Origin: Pseudomonadota bacterium
GTDB lineage: Bacteria > Pseudomonadota > Alphaproteobacteria > UBA8366
DNA: 64,000 bases
Direction: 5' to 3'
NCBI GenBank assembly: GCA_036339585.1
Contig: JAYZAS010000002.1
Coordinates: 124,001 to 188,000 of the forward strand
Shown here: positions 26,930 to 37,270 of the stretch, piece after piece
Position numbering within the stretch: position 1 is the first letter of the stretch
How the letters are laid out: each line of letters begins with the position of its first letter
Translations under genes and position numbers: made by a program
Notes under the pieces: generated by a model
Told to the model about the DNA's origin: nothing
The model's database searches: none
What the model saw: only the letters and a program-made list of their open reading frames with translations

Positions 26930-27019
26930 TGGCGGAGAGAGAGGGATTCGAACCCTCGGTGAGGTTACCCCCACACCGGTTTTCGAGACCGGCACATTCA
27001 ACCACTCTGTCACCTCTCC
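26930..27019 (-). tRNA. tRNA-Ser (anticodon CGA)
   Basis: 90 nt including an encoded CCA. Acceptor stem GGAGAGG pairs with TCTCTCC (last pair G-T), anticodon stem CCGGT/ACCGG with loop CTCGAAA giving anticodon CGA for UCG codons, a long variable arm (GGGGGTAACCTCACC region) typical of class II Ser tRNA, and T-arm GAGGG-TTCGAAT-CCCTC. Discriminator base G. No intact integrase is adjacent, and no duplicated 3' end of the tRNA was noticed nearby. Confidence 0.95.
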
Positions 27020-27388
27020 GCAGATTATTTTTCCATTCCAGCTTCGCACCAATATCGGGTTAACGTGATCATTTTGAATATTTATAATATGTTCCCAGAC
27101 CAATTACCTGCGCTGAGAGTGATATTCCCTAAACACTGCAGTTTGTACCGAAAACTGTCAAGATTTGAGCGGCGGTCCGACGCCTCTGGTTGCTGCTGAT
27201 TAACAGTTATACCCAAACAGGGCAGGGCCAGATCTCGGTTCTTATCTGCTTAAACGCCTCCACAGAAGGGATGCACTTAATAAGAGAGCAAGCCTTTATT
27301 TCAGGTTTGTGTTTTTCTCAAAATGCAACGATCACAAAAGATCAGGAATAGTGGTGATCCAAAACAAAGTTATAAATGTATTTCAAAT
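27020..27388. other. Intergenic stretch upstream of tRNA-Ser and the VOC gene
   Basis: About 370 bp without a convincing gene. It must hold the tRNA-Ser promoter on the - strand (an A/T-rich TATTATAAAT lies on that strand near 27080) and any promoter for the small + strand gene. An in-frame ATG at 27323 could extend the VOC-like gene upstream but gives a low-quality N-terminus. No repeat or RNA structure recognised. Confidence 0.4.
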
Positions 27389-27700
27389 ATGGAAAACGTT
27401 CGAACTTTTCACCACGCCGCAGTTTCAGTTGACAATGTCGCTGTTGGGATACAGTGGTATACCCGTACTTTGTCGGCACATGTTCTATACCAAGATGAAA
27501 CGTGGGCTCTTTTATCGATTGGCGACACCCGCATTGCTTTAGTCATTCCGGAAGAGCATCCCCCGCACCTTGCCTTTGAATGGTCAGGAGCAGGAGACTT
27601 TGGTTCCCTTGTGGACCACAGGGACGGGACTTCCAGCCTTTATATAGAAGATCCTTTTGGCAATAAAATTGAACTGATGGAACCAAAAAACGGAAAATGA
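27389..27700 (+). CDS. Small VOC (glyoxalase/bleomycin-resistance fold) family protein
   Basis: 103 aa from the ATG at 27389, where the family-like sequence begins (FHHAAVSVDNVAVGIQWYTRTL); an upstream ATG at 27323 adds 22 unlike residues. Pattern of one vicinal-oxygen-chelate module: His near the start as first metal ligand, LLSIGDTRIALVIPE in the middle, SSLYIEDPFGNKIELME at the end, where the last Glu is the usual metal ligand. It would act as a dimer or be a non-catalytic binder. No ribosome binding site is obvious, which lowers certainty about the start. Confidence 0.7.
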   Translation: MENVRTFHHAAVSVDNVAVGIQWYTRTLSAHVLYQDETWALLSIGDTRIALVIPEEHPPHLAFEWSGAGDFGSLVDHRDGTSSLYIEDPFGNKIELMEPKNGK

Positions 27701-27840
27701 TACGTCAGAGGCTACAAAATAGAACGCCAAGAATTTTTAGGTGGGTGCGCCAATGCCTTTCACCTTTCGACAAAACATGAAAGCTGCAATTAGTCCTTAC
27801 GGCCGGCGCATCCAGCCATCTTCAAGCTCAGGAGTATCTA

Positions 27841-28017
27841 ATGGCGATAACAAACGATAATGGAAATACTTCGGTTGATTTGAACGCCCTCGATCCCGAT
27901 CCAGACAAACGGGTTTGGGAGTATGATGGGGATGGCAATCGTATATATAAAGAGAATCAAGGGTTCATTGCCAAGCGTCTCTACACGGCGATACGGTCAT
28001 CAGGAAGGCATGGTTAG
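27841..28017 (+). CDS. Small acidic hypothetical protein, 58 aa
   Basis: ATG with a strong AGGAG at 27830-27834, spacing 6 nt, and a clean stop at 28017. The product is 58 aa: an acidic N-terminal half (LNALDPDPDKRVWEYDGDGN) and a basic C-terminal end (KRLYTAIRSSGRHG). It does not overlap any other gene. I recognise no family; the acidic cluster superficially resembles a calcium loop. The ribosome binding site and coding-like composition are the support. No promoter assigned. Confidence 0.6.
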   Translation: MAITNDNGNTSVDLNALDPDPDKRVWEYDGDGNRIYKENQGFIAKRLYTAIRSSGRHG

Positions 28018-28123
28018 TTGAACCGACTATGAAAGTTGTTGCTCTAATGACAGCGATATTTATATCTGTTAGCATCTAGAAACTCGACGGTGTGTTTCGC
28101 TAACTGGCAAGAGTTATGGTTCG

Positions 28124-28393
28124 TTAGAAATGTTTAACGATAGCCCGATTCAGGCTTAATGTTCCTCCTATTCGGTTCAGGCATATATCATTAGGCAACG
28201 TGGCTTCTAAGTCGCGTGCGATTATGTCAAAAGTCTGGCTACCAACAGGAATTTCATCTTTGTCATAGTTAAGCCTAAATAAAATATCTCTCTCCAACTC
28301 TTGTTTTGGATCACTTTTCCCATCAACAGAGATTAGATAATCCAAGGTTATTGAAATACGGAGAGGATGTGCAGTATTTTCGTTAGCGTGCAT
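28124..28393 (-). CDS. Hypothetical protein, 89 aa
   Basis: ATG at 28393 with AGGA 7 nt upstream. 89 aa, mixed charge, no membrane helix or Cys. Blocks such as ITLDYLISVDGKSDPKQELE and LPNDICLNRIGGTLSLN suggest a folded cytoplasmic protein, but no family is recognised. It is transcribed in the same direction as the downstream-positioned carboxylesterase gene (upstream in transcription, about 90 bp apart) and could share its transcript. Confidence 0.55.
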   Translation of the reverse strand: MHANENTAHPLRISITLDYLISVDGKSDPKQELERDILFRLNYDKDEIPVGSQTFDIIARDLEATLPNDICLNRIGGTLSLNRAIVKHF

Positions 28394-28486
28394 TGTTCAT
28401 CCTAAAAAGCTCAATTTTTTCTTTTATGAAAAAAGCGTTGCATCATTAAATTTGTAACTTAACCTAAGTGCTAGTTCGATTGCGTG

Positions 28487-29380
28487 TCATTTGCTGATAC
28501 CTCCATTTTTCCCACGAACTCTAGGATACTTGCCGGTCTTTAGGAAAGATACTGCATCGTTAAGTGTTGATGCCATACCTGTAAAAGGGAAAGTAAGTGA
28601 ACCAACGGTAAGCCCGTGTCCAACACCCTCATAAATAACTGCAAATGCCCTATTGCCTAGCTCGTTCATTCTATGGGCCAAAGCTACACTGTTTTCTGGC
28701 GAGACAGCAGTGTCGTGGCTCCCGTGGATGAGTAAAGCATCTGGAGCACCACGCCCCACCCTCACTACAGGACGTGTTAAGTTCTCTGCAACCCCCTCAA
28801 ACACATCTTTCACCGAATGAACCTTTGAAGGGTAGAATGCATATGGACCCGACAAACCAACCCAACGCCCAAGGGTATCCTTACCTAAATTAAATTTCCT
28901 GAGATACTCTTCGTCAAGAACGAGTAATGCAGCTATGTGGGCACCGGCGGAGTGCCCCATCAAATGAATATTTTTATTTAGCCCTCCATATTTTCCTATG
29001 TTTTCTGTAACCCATGCAATAGCCTGCGCACCATCGTGGACAAATATTGGAAATTTAACTTCGGGATACAACCTGTAATCGGATATCACCACAACGAAAC
29101 CTCGCTGTGCGAGAGCGTGCCCCACGAACGCATAGTTTTCTCTACTGCCCCGCTTCCAACTGCCTCCGTAAAAAAATAAAATGGTCGGCAACGACCCTTT
29201 CATCCGAACTGGACGGTAAATATCCAACCGCTGTTTTTCATGGGATCCATATGAAATTGCAGTGCTAACACTTACATCCTCACTATTTGCCAAAAAATTT
29301 ATCATGCCAAAAGGTGAGCATGCGCTTATGCCAAACGCAGTCACGGCGGCCCCGACCAGAACCTTTATTACCATCTTCAT
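28487..29380 (-). CDS. Lipoprotein alpha/beta hydrolase (carboxylesterase-like)
   Basis: 297 aa. N-terminal lipoprotein signal with lipobox GISAC (Cys21), so it is tethered in the envelope. Alpha/beta hydrolase fold: LFFYGGSWKRGSRENY as oxyanion-hole segment, nucleophile elbow GHSAGAH, Asp in LIHGSHDTAV and His in EGVGHGLTV. Resembles the BD-FAE/hormone-sensitive-lipase-like esterases that hydrolyse small esters. Substrate unknown. Transcribed away from rplU, whose promoter region it shares. Confidence 0.85.
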   Translation of the reverse strand: MKMVIKVLVGAAVTAFGISACSPFGMINFLANSEDVSVSTAISYGSHEKQRLDIYRPVRMKGSLPTILFFYGGSWKRGSRENYAFVGHALAQRGFVVVISDYRLYPEVKFPIFVHDGAQAIAWVTENIGKYGGLNKNIHLMGHSAGAHIAALLVLDEEYLRKFNLGKDTLGRWVGLSGPYAFYPSKVHSVKDVFEGVAENLTRPVVRVGRGAPDALLIHGSHDTAVSPENSVALAHRMNELGNRAFAVIYEGVGHGLTVGSLTFPFTGMASTLNDAVSFLKTGKYPRVRGKNGGISK

Positions 29381-29530
29381 ATAAAACTATACGCAGAAAA
29401 TTGTGTTGTGGATGCGAGAAATTCCTCCAAAATCGTTGACTTGAACAGTTTGCGGCGTATAGTCGCGCGTTACTACAGAGGTGAGGTGCCTCTTTAAATA
29501 TAGGTCACACTCATGAATGAAGATAAAAAA

Positions 29531-30001
29531 ATGTTTGCAGTAATCAAAACCGGTGGAAAACAATACAAAGTTGCCGAAGAGGACGTAGTTCAGGTTGAAA
29601 AGCTGGATGCGAAGACTGGCAGTAAGATAGCTTTTGATAACGTTCTGATGGTTGGTGATTCTACATCCAGCACTTTTGGTACACCCTTAGTGGAGGGTGC
29701 AAGTGTTTCTGGAACAGTCATGGAGCAAGGTCGTGAAGATAAGATACTAGTTTTCAAGCGCAAGCGACGCCAAGGATATCGCCGTCTGAAGGGTCATCGG
29801 CAGCACGTGACTTTGGTCAAAATAACAAATATCATGACTAAAGATAAAAAAGACTTACCCCCGAAAAAAAAGGCTCTCTCAAAAGACAAGCCTGAGGGAA
29901 AAGTTACAGATAAGAAAAAGAAAACCACAACAAAAAAGACCAGTTCAAACAAAAAATCAGCCGCAAAAAGACCTGAAAGCGGCGATATAATCAAGGAATA
30001 A
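29531..30001 (+). CDS. rplU: 50S ribosomal protein L21 with Lys-rich C-terminal extension
   Basis: 156 aa from the ATG at 29531, which gives the family start MFAVIKTGGKQYKV; an ATG 18 bp upstream would add MNEDKK and neither has a strong ribosome binding site. L21 core is residues 1 to about 105, ending KGHRQHVTLVKI; RNA-contact Arg/Lys stretch VFKRKRRQGYRRLKGHRQ. The remaining 50 residues are nearly all Lys, Thr, Ser and Asp, as in some alphaproteobacterial L21. The rpmA ATG begins 6 bp after its stop. First gene of the large + strand housekeeping run. Confidence 0.95.
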   Translation: MFAVIKTGGKQYKVAEEDVVQVEKLDAKTGSKIAFDNVLMVGDSTSSTFGTPLVEGASVSGTVMEQGREDKILVFKRKRRQGYRRLKGHRQHVTLVKITNIMTKDKKDLPPKKKALSKDKPEGKVTDKKKKTTTKKTSSNKKSAAKRPESGDIIKE

Positions 30002-30007
30002 TTGCAA

Positions 30008-30262
30008 ATGGCGCATAAAAAAGCGGGTGGAAGCTCAAGAAATGGTCGCGATTCTGAGGGACGTAGGCTGGGTGTAAAAAAGTATGGTGGAGAAACCGTC
30101 ATTCCAGGAAACATCATCATACGGCAACGCGGCACTAAAGTGCATCCAGGACATAATGTTGGGTTAGGGAAAGACCATACTTTGTTTGCAACGGCAGAGG
30201 GCACGGTCAAGTTCCATAAAACGCGAGTACGAACAACCGTACACGTAGAGCCCACCGGGTAA
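30008..30262 (+). CDS. rpmA: 50S ribosomal protein L27
   Basis: 84 aa from ATG 30008 ([16 protein letters not shown], canonical N-terminus that reaches the peptidyl transferase centre). Later blocks: [18 protein letters not shown] and [16 protein letters not shown]. Follows rplU by 6 bp as in most bacteria and is itself followed by two hairpins. Confidence 0.97.
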   Translation: MAHKKAGGSSRNGRDSEGRRLGVKKYGGETVIPGNIIIRQRGTKVHPGHNVGLGKDHTLFATAEGTVKFHKTRVRTTVHVEPTG

Positions 30263-30265
30263 AAA

Positions 30266-30319
30266 CGTCCAGCACCTTATAATGGCTGGACGGGGGATGG
30301 CTTGCCATTCCCCTTTTTT
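30266..30319 (+). terminator. Tandem hairpins with T tract, terminator after rpmA
   Basis: First hairpin CGTCCAGC/GCTGGACG (30266-30292). It is immediately followed by a second, GGGGATGG-cttg-CCATTCCCC with TTTTTT (30293-30319), a classic Rho-independent terminator with one bulged T. It should end the rplU-rpmA transcript; obgE begins 47 bp later with its own AGGAAA site. Confidence 0.85.
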
Positions 30320-30332
30320 AATGTGTGCTTAA

Positions 30333-32548
<2,216 letters not shown>

Positions 32549-32555
32549 ACAATAA

Positions 32556-33836
32556 ATGAGCGAGAAGACCGAGAATTTTAAAGATATAGCCGCGTGTGTG
32601 CGCACTATCGCTGCGTCAGCGCGAACAGCAACACGCGAGCTGGCATTGGCTTCTTCTATTGCCCGAAATAATGCACTTGTCCATGCTGCTGATGCCATTC
32701 GTGCAAATAATCTTGCGATAAAAACTGCAAATGTCACCGACATGACCTTCGCCAAAAAAAAGGGCGTTAATGGTGCCATGCTCGATAGGCTCATGCTTGA
32801 TGATACTAGGATTGAAGCCATAGCAAACGGCTTGGAAAGTGTAGCTGAGCTGCCTGACCCTCTGGGAAGGGTCTTGGGCAACTGGCACAGGCCAAATGGG
32901 TTAGAAATATCACGCGTTAGCGTTCCACTAGGCGTCATAGGCATCATTTACGAGAGCCGCCCTAACGTGACTGCAGATGCAGGTGGTCTTTGCCTTAAAT
33001 CGGGAAATGCAGCAATTTTGAGAGGCGGATCTGAAAGTCTATATTCCTCAAAAAAAATAGCATCGTGTTTGCGAAAAGGTCTTACGGCTGCTGGTTTACC
33101 AGCAAATGCTGTACAACTAATCCCAACCCGGGATCGTGCAGCCGTTGGAGAAATGCTTAAGGCAGTTGGTTGCATCGATGTAATCATTCCACGTGGAGGC
33201 CAATCACTTACGGAACGTGTCATCACGGAGTCAAAGGTGCCAACGCTTGCCCATCTTATTGGTAATTGCCATGTGTATATACATACTGATGCGGAGATAG
33301 AAATGGCACTCCAAGTAACTGTCAATGCTAAGTTGCGTCGACCAGGAATTTGTGGTGCAGCAGAATCACTTTTAATTGATCGTGCCGTAGTTAAAAAGAT
33401 ATTACCTAAATTAACAGATAATCTATTGAGTGGTGGGTGCACACTACGCGGCGATCGCGAATGCCGTAAAATTGAGCCTCGCATAGAATATGCGAGTGAG
33501 CAGGATTGGAGTACGGAGTACTTGGACAAAATCATTTCGGTAAAAATAGTTGAGGGAGTGGACGAAGCGATCAATCACATAAATCAGTATGGCTCAAGCC
33601 ATACTGAGGCCATACTCACGAATAATAATGATGTGGCAACTCATTTTCTTAACGGTGTTGATAGCGGGATTGTAATGCATAATGCATCCACGCAATTTGC
33701 AGATGGCGGTGAATTTGGAATGGGGGCTGAGATTGGAATTGCAACGGGGAAGTTGCACGCCCGAGGACCTGTAGGGGCAGATCAGCTCACCAGCTACAAA
33801 TATCATGTTCGAGGTAATGGTCAAACTAGAGCATAA
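32556..33836 (+). CDS. proA: Gamma-glutamyl phosphate reductase
   Basis: 426 aa, ATG 7 bp after proB. ALDH-like fold with VPLGVIGIIYESRPNVTADAGGLCLKSGNAAILRGG split over the cofactor site, catalytic Cys in RRPGICGAAESLL, and FADGGEFGMGAEIGIATGKLHARGPVG at the C-terminus. Reduces glutamyl phosphate to glutamate semialdehyde in proline synthesis with ProB. Confidence 0.96.
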   Translation: MSEKTENFKDIAACVRTIAASARTATRELALASSIARNNALVHAADAIRANNLAIKTANVTDMTFAKKKGVNGAMLDRLMLDDTRIEAIANGLESVAELPDPLGRVLGNWHRPNGLEISRVSVPLGVIGIIYESRPNVTADAGGLCLKSGNAAILRGGSESLYSSKKIASCLRKGLTAAGLPANAVQLIPTRDRAAVGEMLKAVGCIDVIIPRGGQSLTERVITESKVPTLAHLIGNCHVYIHTDAEIEMALQVTVNAKLRRPGICGAAESLLIDRAVVKKILPKLTDNLLSGGCTLRGDRECRKIEPRIEYASEQDWSTEYLDKIISVKIVEGVDEAINHINQYGSSHTEAILTNNNDVATHFLNGVDSGIVMHNASTQFADGGEFGMGAEIGIATGKLHARGPVGADQLTSYKYHVRGNGQTRA

Positions 33837-34052
33837 GTTCTATTTACTAGCTGCATCTTCGCCTTTTGTATGTGAGATGTCTGTTCCCGCAAATAAATAC
33901 AATGACAGGTTAGTAGAATGCACCACAATACTTTCTTCTCACCAGCGGCTCAAATCGTTTGGAATTAATGCTGTACTTCATGACAGCGGGCCCGAGACAG
34001 TAGGAATTGTGAGCTAAGGTATCGTTATTGTTGGAAAGAGGGGCTTTCTGTC

Positions 34053-34742
34053 TTGAAAAACTATCGTTTTCCTTTTCCCGGTCGTAGAGTTGGTTTGTTA
34101 GGAGGCTCCTTTAATCCAGCTCATCGTGGTCATCGTTTAATCAGTACCGAGGCGATTAAAAGACTACGGTTAGATGCGGTGTGGTGGTTAGTCACTCCTC
34201 AAAACCCGTTAAAAAGATGCAATAATTTGGCTGAGCTCGAAGAACGATTGAACTATGCCAGCAACTTCGCCAACCACCCTCGCATATGGGTCACTGATCT
34301 GGAACGCAAGCTTGGTTGTCAATATTCAATTGACACCATCAGAAGGTTGAAACGAAAATTCCCTAAACGCAGATTTGTGTGGCTTCTTGGAGCTGATAAT
34401 CTAACACAAATGCCACTCTGGCAGAACTGGTCCAAAATTTTCGACTCAATCCCCATTGCGGTTTTCAATCGTCCATCATATTGTCATCAAGCATTGGCCG
34501 GGTTAGCAGCAGAGCGATTTCGGAGATCTCAGCTTAGGGAGAAATATGCACGGTGTTTGATAGATACGGCGCCACCTGCGTGGATGTTTATGCACACCCC
34601 AGCGGACCCAACCTCATCAACAGAGATCAGGAGCATTCAAAACCAAAAGTCCAAATCCCATAAATTAAATAAACAGGATACTCTAGTTAGGCATCAATTC
34701 GACACAGACTTGACCAAACATAGCGACCCAAAAAGCGAATAG
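34053..34742 (+). CDS. nadD: Nicotinate-nucleotide adenylyltransferase
   Basis: 229 aa, TTG start giving MKNYRFPFPGRRVGLLGGSFNPAHRGHR. The GSFNPAHRGH motif is the nucleotidyltransferase (H/T)xxH type site, with VWWLVTPQNPLK, FVWLLGADNLTQMPLW and the SSTEIRS C-terminal motif. Makes nicotinate adenine dinucleotide from nicotinate mononucleotide and ATP. An extra C-terminal tail of about 25 residues is present. Located between proA and rsfS, as usual in alphaproteobacteria. A 216-bp gap follows proA. Confidence 0.94.
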   Translation: MKNYRFPFPGRRVGLLGGSFNPAHRGHRLISTEAIKRLRLDAVWWLVTPQNPLKRCNNLAELEERLNYASNFANHPRIWVTDLERKLGCQYSIDTIRRLKRKFPKRRFVWLLGADNLTQMPLWQNWSKIFDSIPIAVFNRPSYCHQALAGLAAERFRRSQLREKYARCLIDTAPPAWMFMHTPADPTSSTEIRSIQNQKSKSHKLNKQDTLVRHQFDTDLTKHSDPKSE

Positions 34743-34746
34743 GAGG
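34741..34746 (+). promoter_or_regulatory. Shine-Dalgarno AGGAGG deciding an unusual rsfS start
   Basis: Perfect AGGAGG at the nadD stop, 9 nt before an ATA triplet at 34756 in the rsfS frame. No ATG, GTG, TTG or CTG exists in that frame between the stop at 34711 and the ATG at 34888, so this site most likely serves an AUA (or AUU at 34768) start. Confidence 0.65.
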
Positions 34747-34755
34747 ATAGATACC

Positions 34756-35166
34756 ATAAACAAAGTAATTAAGCGACCTCGCGACTGTAACCACCTACTT
34801 GAAATCATTCATAGTTCTCTTGAAAATAACAAGGCAACCGATCTAGTTACGATTAATGTTGAGGGAAAAACAAGCCTAGCTGACTATATGATTATCGCGT
34901 CTGGTACCTCCAGCCGTCACGTTAACGCGCTGACTGAACATTTACGCGAAGACCTTAGGGGCGCTGGCCTCAAACGAATACAGGTCGAGGGCGACCAGCA
35001 CTGTGATTGGGTATTGGTGGATGCCGGGGACATTATAGTGCATCTTTTTCGACCTGAGGTCAGAGACTTTTACAGGCTCGAACGTCTATGGGATCACACT
35101 TTTGATGATCAAAGCACGTCTAGCAAAAACGCTCCAAGCCCCAGCGATAGCATCCTAACGCACTAA
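34756..35166 (+). CDS. rsfS: Ribosome silencing factor RsfS, non-canonical start
   Basis: About 136 aa if begun at ATA 34756 (spacing 9 nt from AGGAGG). The conserved family N-terminus (LEIIHSSLENNKATDLVTIN, EGKTSLADYMIIASGTSS) is encoded upstream of the first ATG at 34888, so starting there would remove roughly 44 residues including core strands. Other blocks: RHVNALTEHLRE, EGDQHCDWVLVDAGDIIVHLF, FYRLERLWD, all RsfS. It blocks subunit joining by binding L14. Lies between nadD and rlmH, the standard order. Alternatives: a base-call error at the start codon. Confidence 0.85.
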   Translation: MNKVIKRPRDCNHLLEIIHSSLENNKATDLVTINVEGKTSLADYMIIASGTSSRHVNALTEHLREDLRGAGLKRIQVEGDQHCDWVLVDAGDIIVHLFRPEVRDFYRLERLWDHTFDDQSTSSKNAPSPSDSILTH

Positions 35167-35173
35167 GTCGACT

Positions 35174-35635
35174 ATGCGTATTCTAATAGCTGCAATAGGT
35201 CGCTTTCGAAATGGCCCTGAATATGATCTATACCAAAACTACGTAAAACGCTTACGCTGGCCAATCGAACTTAGAGAATGTGAATCCAAACAAAGATTAT
35301 CGATGCCGGCGCGTAAAAAAGTCGAGGAACGCCTTTTAGTAGGAATAATTCCTAAAGCGGCTGTTGTGGTGGTGCTGGATGAGGGAGGCACAAATCTTTC
35401 AAGTGTTTCCTTAGCAAAAACAATGGGAGCATGGCAAACCGATGGCCGTTCCACTGTCGCTTTTTTAATCGGTGGGCCAGATGGGGTCACTGATGCACTC
35501 CGTCAACGAGCAGATCTTTTACTGTCTCTTGGCGCTGCTACTTGGCCTCATCTTCTGGTACGCCCATTACTTGCTGAACAGTTGTATCGAGCGGAGACTA
35601 TTCTTAAAGGACATCCATACCATAAAAGGGGATGA
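35174..35635 (+). CDS. rlmH: 23S rRNA (pseudouridine1915-N3)-methyltransferase RlmH
   Basis: 153 aa SPOUT methyltransferase, normal length. Blocks: MRILIAAIGRFRNGPEYDLYQNYVKRL, the VVVLDEGG strand, SAM-knot FLIGGPDGVTDALRQRADLLLSLG, and HLLVRPLLAEQLYRAETILKGHPYHK at the C-terminus. It methylates pseudouridine 1915 in helix 69. Starts 7 bp after rsfS. Confidence 0.96.
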   Translation: MRILIAAIGRFRNGPEYDLYQNYVKRLRWPIELRECESKQRLSMPARKKVEERLLVGIIPKAAVVVVLDEGGTNLSSVSLAKTMGAWQTDGRSTVAFLIGGPDGVTDALRQRADLLLSLGAATWPHLLVRPLLAEQLYRAETILKGHPYHKRG

Positions 35636-35713
35636 CTAAAATTCGTTGCTCGAAATTTGAAAGCAGGTAGTCTTAACCTAAATAATATCCATTACATTCA
35701 AGAGTAAAACAGC

Positions 35714-37270
35714 ATGAATAATAAATCTCAATCTAGACCGGTGGTGCTATGCATTTTAGACGGATGGGGTGAGCGCAATGAGACTCAAAACAATGCGGTA
35801 GCATTAGCAAAAACACCGGTGTGGGATAGGCTCAACAAAACTGTGAAAGGTAGTCAGCTTCAAGCCTCAGAGCAATATGTCGGGTTACCTCCCGGTCAGA
35901 TGGGAAACTCGGAAGTAGGGCACATGAATCTCGGGGCAGGCCGTGTGGTCACACAGGACCTGCCGCGGATTGATCAGGCGATAGATGATGGCTCTTTACA
36001 TGATCATAAAATTTTATCTGATTTAGCTGAGAAAACAAAGATAGCGGGGGGGCGTATTCACCTAGCCGGCCTTTTGGGCCCCGGTGGAGTGCATTCACAC
36101 CAAAAACATATAATAGCGTTGGCAAAAGTTCTCCTGTCAAAAGGTGCGCAAATCACGCTTCACCCTTTCCTTGACGGTAGAGATACTCCACCAAAAAGTG
36201 CAAAGGATTATCTCACAGATTTGCTTGAACAGTTGCCAGAGGTAACAATTGGCACTTTATGTGGCCGTTACTTCGCGATGGATAGAGATAAACGCTGGGA
36301 CCGCGTGAATAAGGCCTACACTCTGCTAGCAGATGGCGCTGGCGAACGTGCTGTCGACCCCTTAGCTGCAATTGAAAAATCCTACCTTAAAGGTATTACT
36401 GATGAGTTCTTGCAACCTGTTGCAATTGGCAATTATAACGGAATCAACGATGGTGATAGTTTTTTGATGGCAAATTTTCGCGCAGACAGAGCGCGCGAGA
36501 TTTTGTCGGCCCTGCTCGATGATAAATTCGATGGATTTAGAAGAAGCCGTATCGTCTCATTAACCCAAGCTGTCGGTATGGTTGACTACTCACAGACATT
36601 GCAAGCATATCAGAAAACACTTTTTCCTCCTCAGACCCTCAAGAAAGTAATGGGAGAAATTGTGGCAACCGCAAAATTGAAGCAGCTTCGCATAGCGGAA
36701 ACAGAAAAATATGCGCATGTTACATTTTTTTTTAATGGAGGTCAGGAAGCACCCTTCGACGGAGAGGATCGTATCCTTGTGCCCTCCCCAAAAGTAGCAA
36801 CCTATGATTTAAAACCGGAAATGTCAGCAACTGAAGTCACTGATAAATTAGTAGCAGCAATACAGGATGGTAAATATGACTTCATACTAGTCAATTACGC
36901 CAATACTGATATGGTGGGACATACTGGTATTTTAAAGGCAGCAATAAGCGCAGTTGAAGCCGTAGATGTTTGTGTGGAAAGGGTGGAGGAGGCCGTTAAA
37001 AAAGCTGGTGGAGTATTGGTGGTTACCGCAGATCACGGTAACGTCGAAACCATGCTAGACAGTGAAACTGGTGAACCACATACAGCGCATACGTGCAATC
37101 CCGTTCGCTGCCTACTTGTTGGAGATAATTTAAACGAAGTACGGCTCGAAAATGGGAAACTCGCCGACATAGCACCGACTATGTTGGAGTTAATGGGTCT
37201 TGAAATTCCCTCAGAAATGTCCGGAAAATCCCTTTTGCGATCGACTGGCGCCCATGAAACCTCAGGCTAA
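35714..37270 (+). CDS. gpmI: 2,3-bisphosphoglycerate-independent phosphoglycerate mutase
   Basis: 518 aa, the usual length. Alkaline-phosphatase fold: LCILDGWGERNET with the first metal Asp, phospho-Ser in GQMGNSEVGHMNLGAGR, DGRDTPPKSA, FFFNGGQEAPFDGEDR, NYANTDMVGHTG and VVTADHGNVETM with metal ligands. Converts 3- to 2-phosphoglycerate using Mn2+. Its end overlaps the EnvC gene by 17 bp. Confidence 0.96.
   Translation: MNNKSQSRPVVLCILDGWGERNETQNNAVALAKTPVWDRLNKTVKGSQLQASEQYVGLPPGQMGNSEVGHMNLGAGRVVTQDLPRIDQAIDDGSLHDHKILSDLAEKTKIAGGRIHLAGLLGPGGVHSHQKHIIALAKVLLSKGAQITLHPFLDGRDTPPKSAKDYLTDLLEQLPEVTIGTLCGRYFAMDRDKRWDRVNKAYTLLADGAGERAVDPLAAIEKSYLKGITDEFLQPVAIGNYNGINDGDSFLMANFRADRAREILSALLDDKFDGFRRSRIVSLTQAVGMVDYSQTLQAYQKTLFPPQTLKKVMGEIVATAKLKQLRIAETEKYAHVTFFFNGGQEAPFDGEDRILVPSPKVATYDLKPEMSATEVTDKLVAAIQDGKYDFILVNYANTDMVGHTGILKAAISAVEAVDVCVERVEEAVKKAGGVLVVTADHGNVETMLDSETGEPHTAHTCNPVRCLLVGDNLNEVRLENGKLADIAPTMLELMGLEIPSEMSGKSLLRSTGAHETSG

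Noticed and set aside
26740-26930. Possible integration scar next to tRNA-Ser (CCCTAAAAATA repeats)
   Set aside because: The short repeats do not copy the tRNA 3' end and no integrase remnant is nearby.
26909-27103. 64-codon frame on the - strand
   Set aside because: It spans tRNA-Ser(CGA); the tRNA explains the sequence.
33805-34017. 70-codon frame overlapping the end of proA
   Set aside because: Begins inside proA in another frame, no ribosome binding site, no recognisable pattern.
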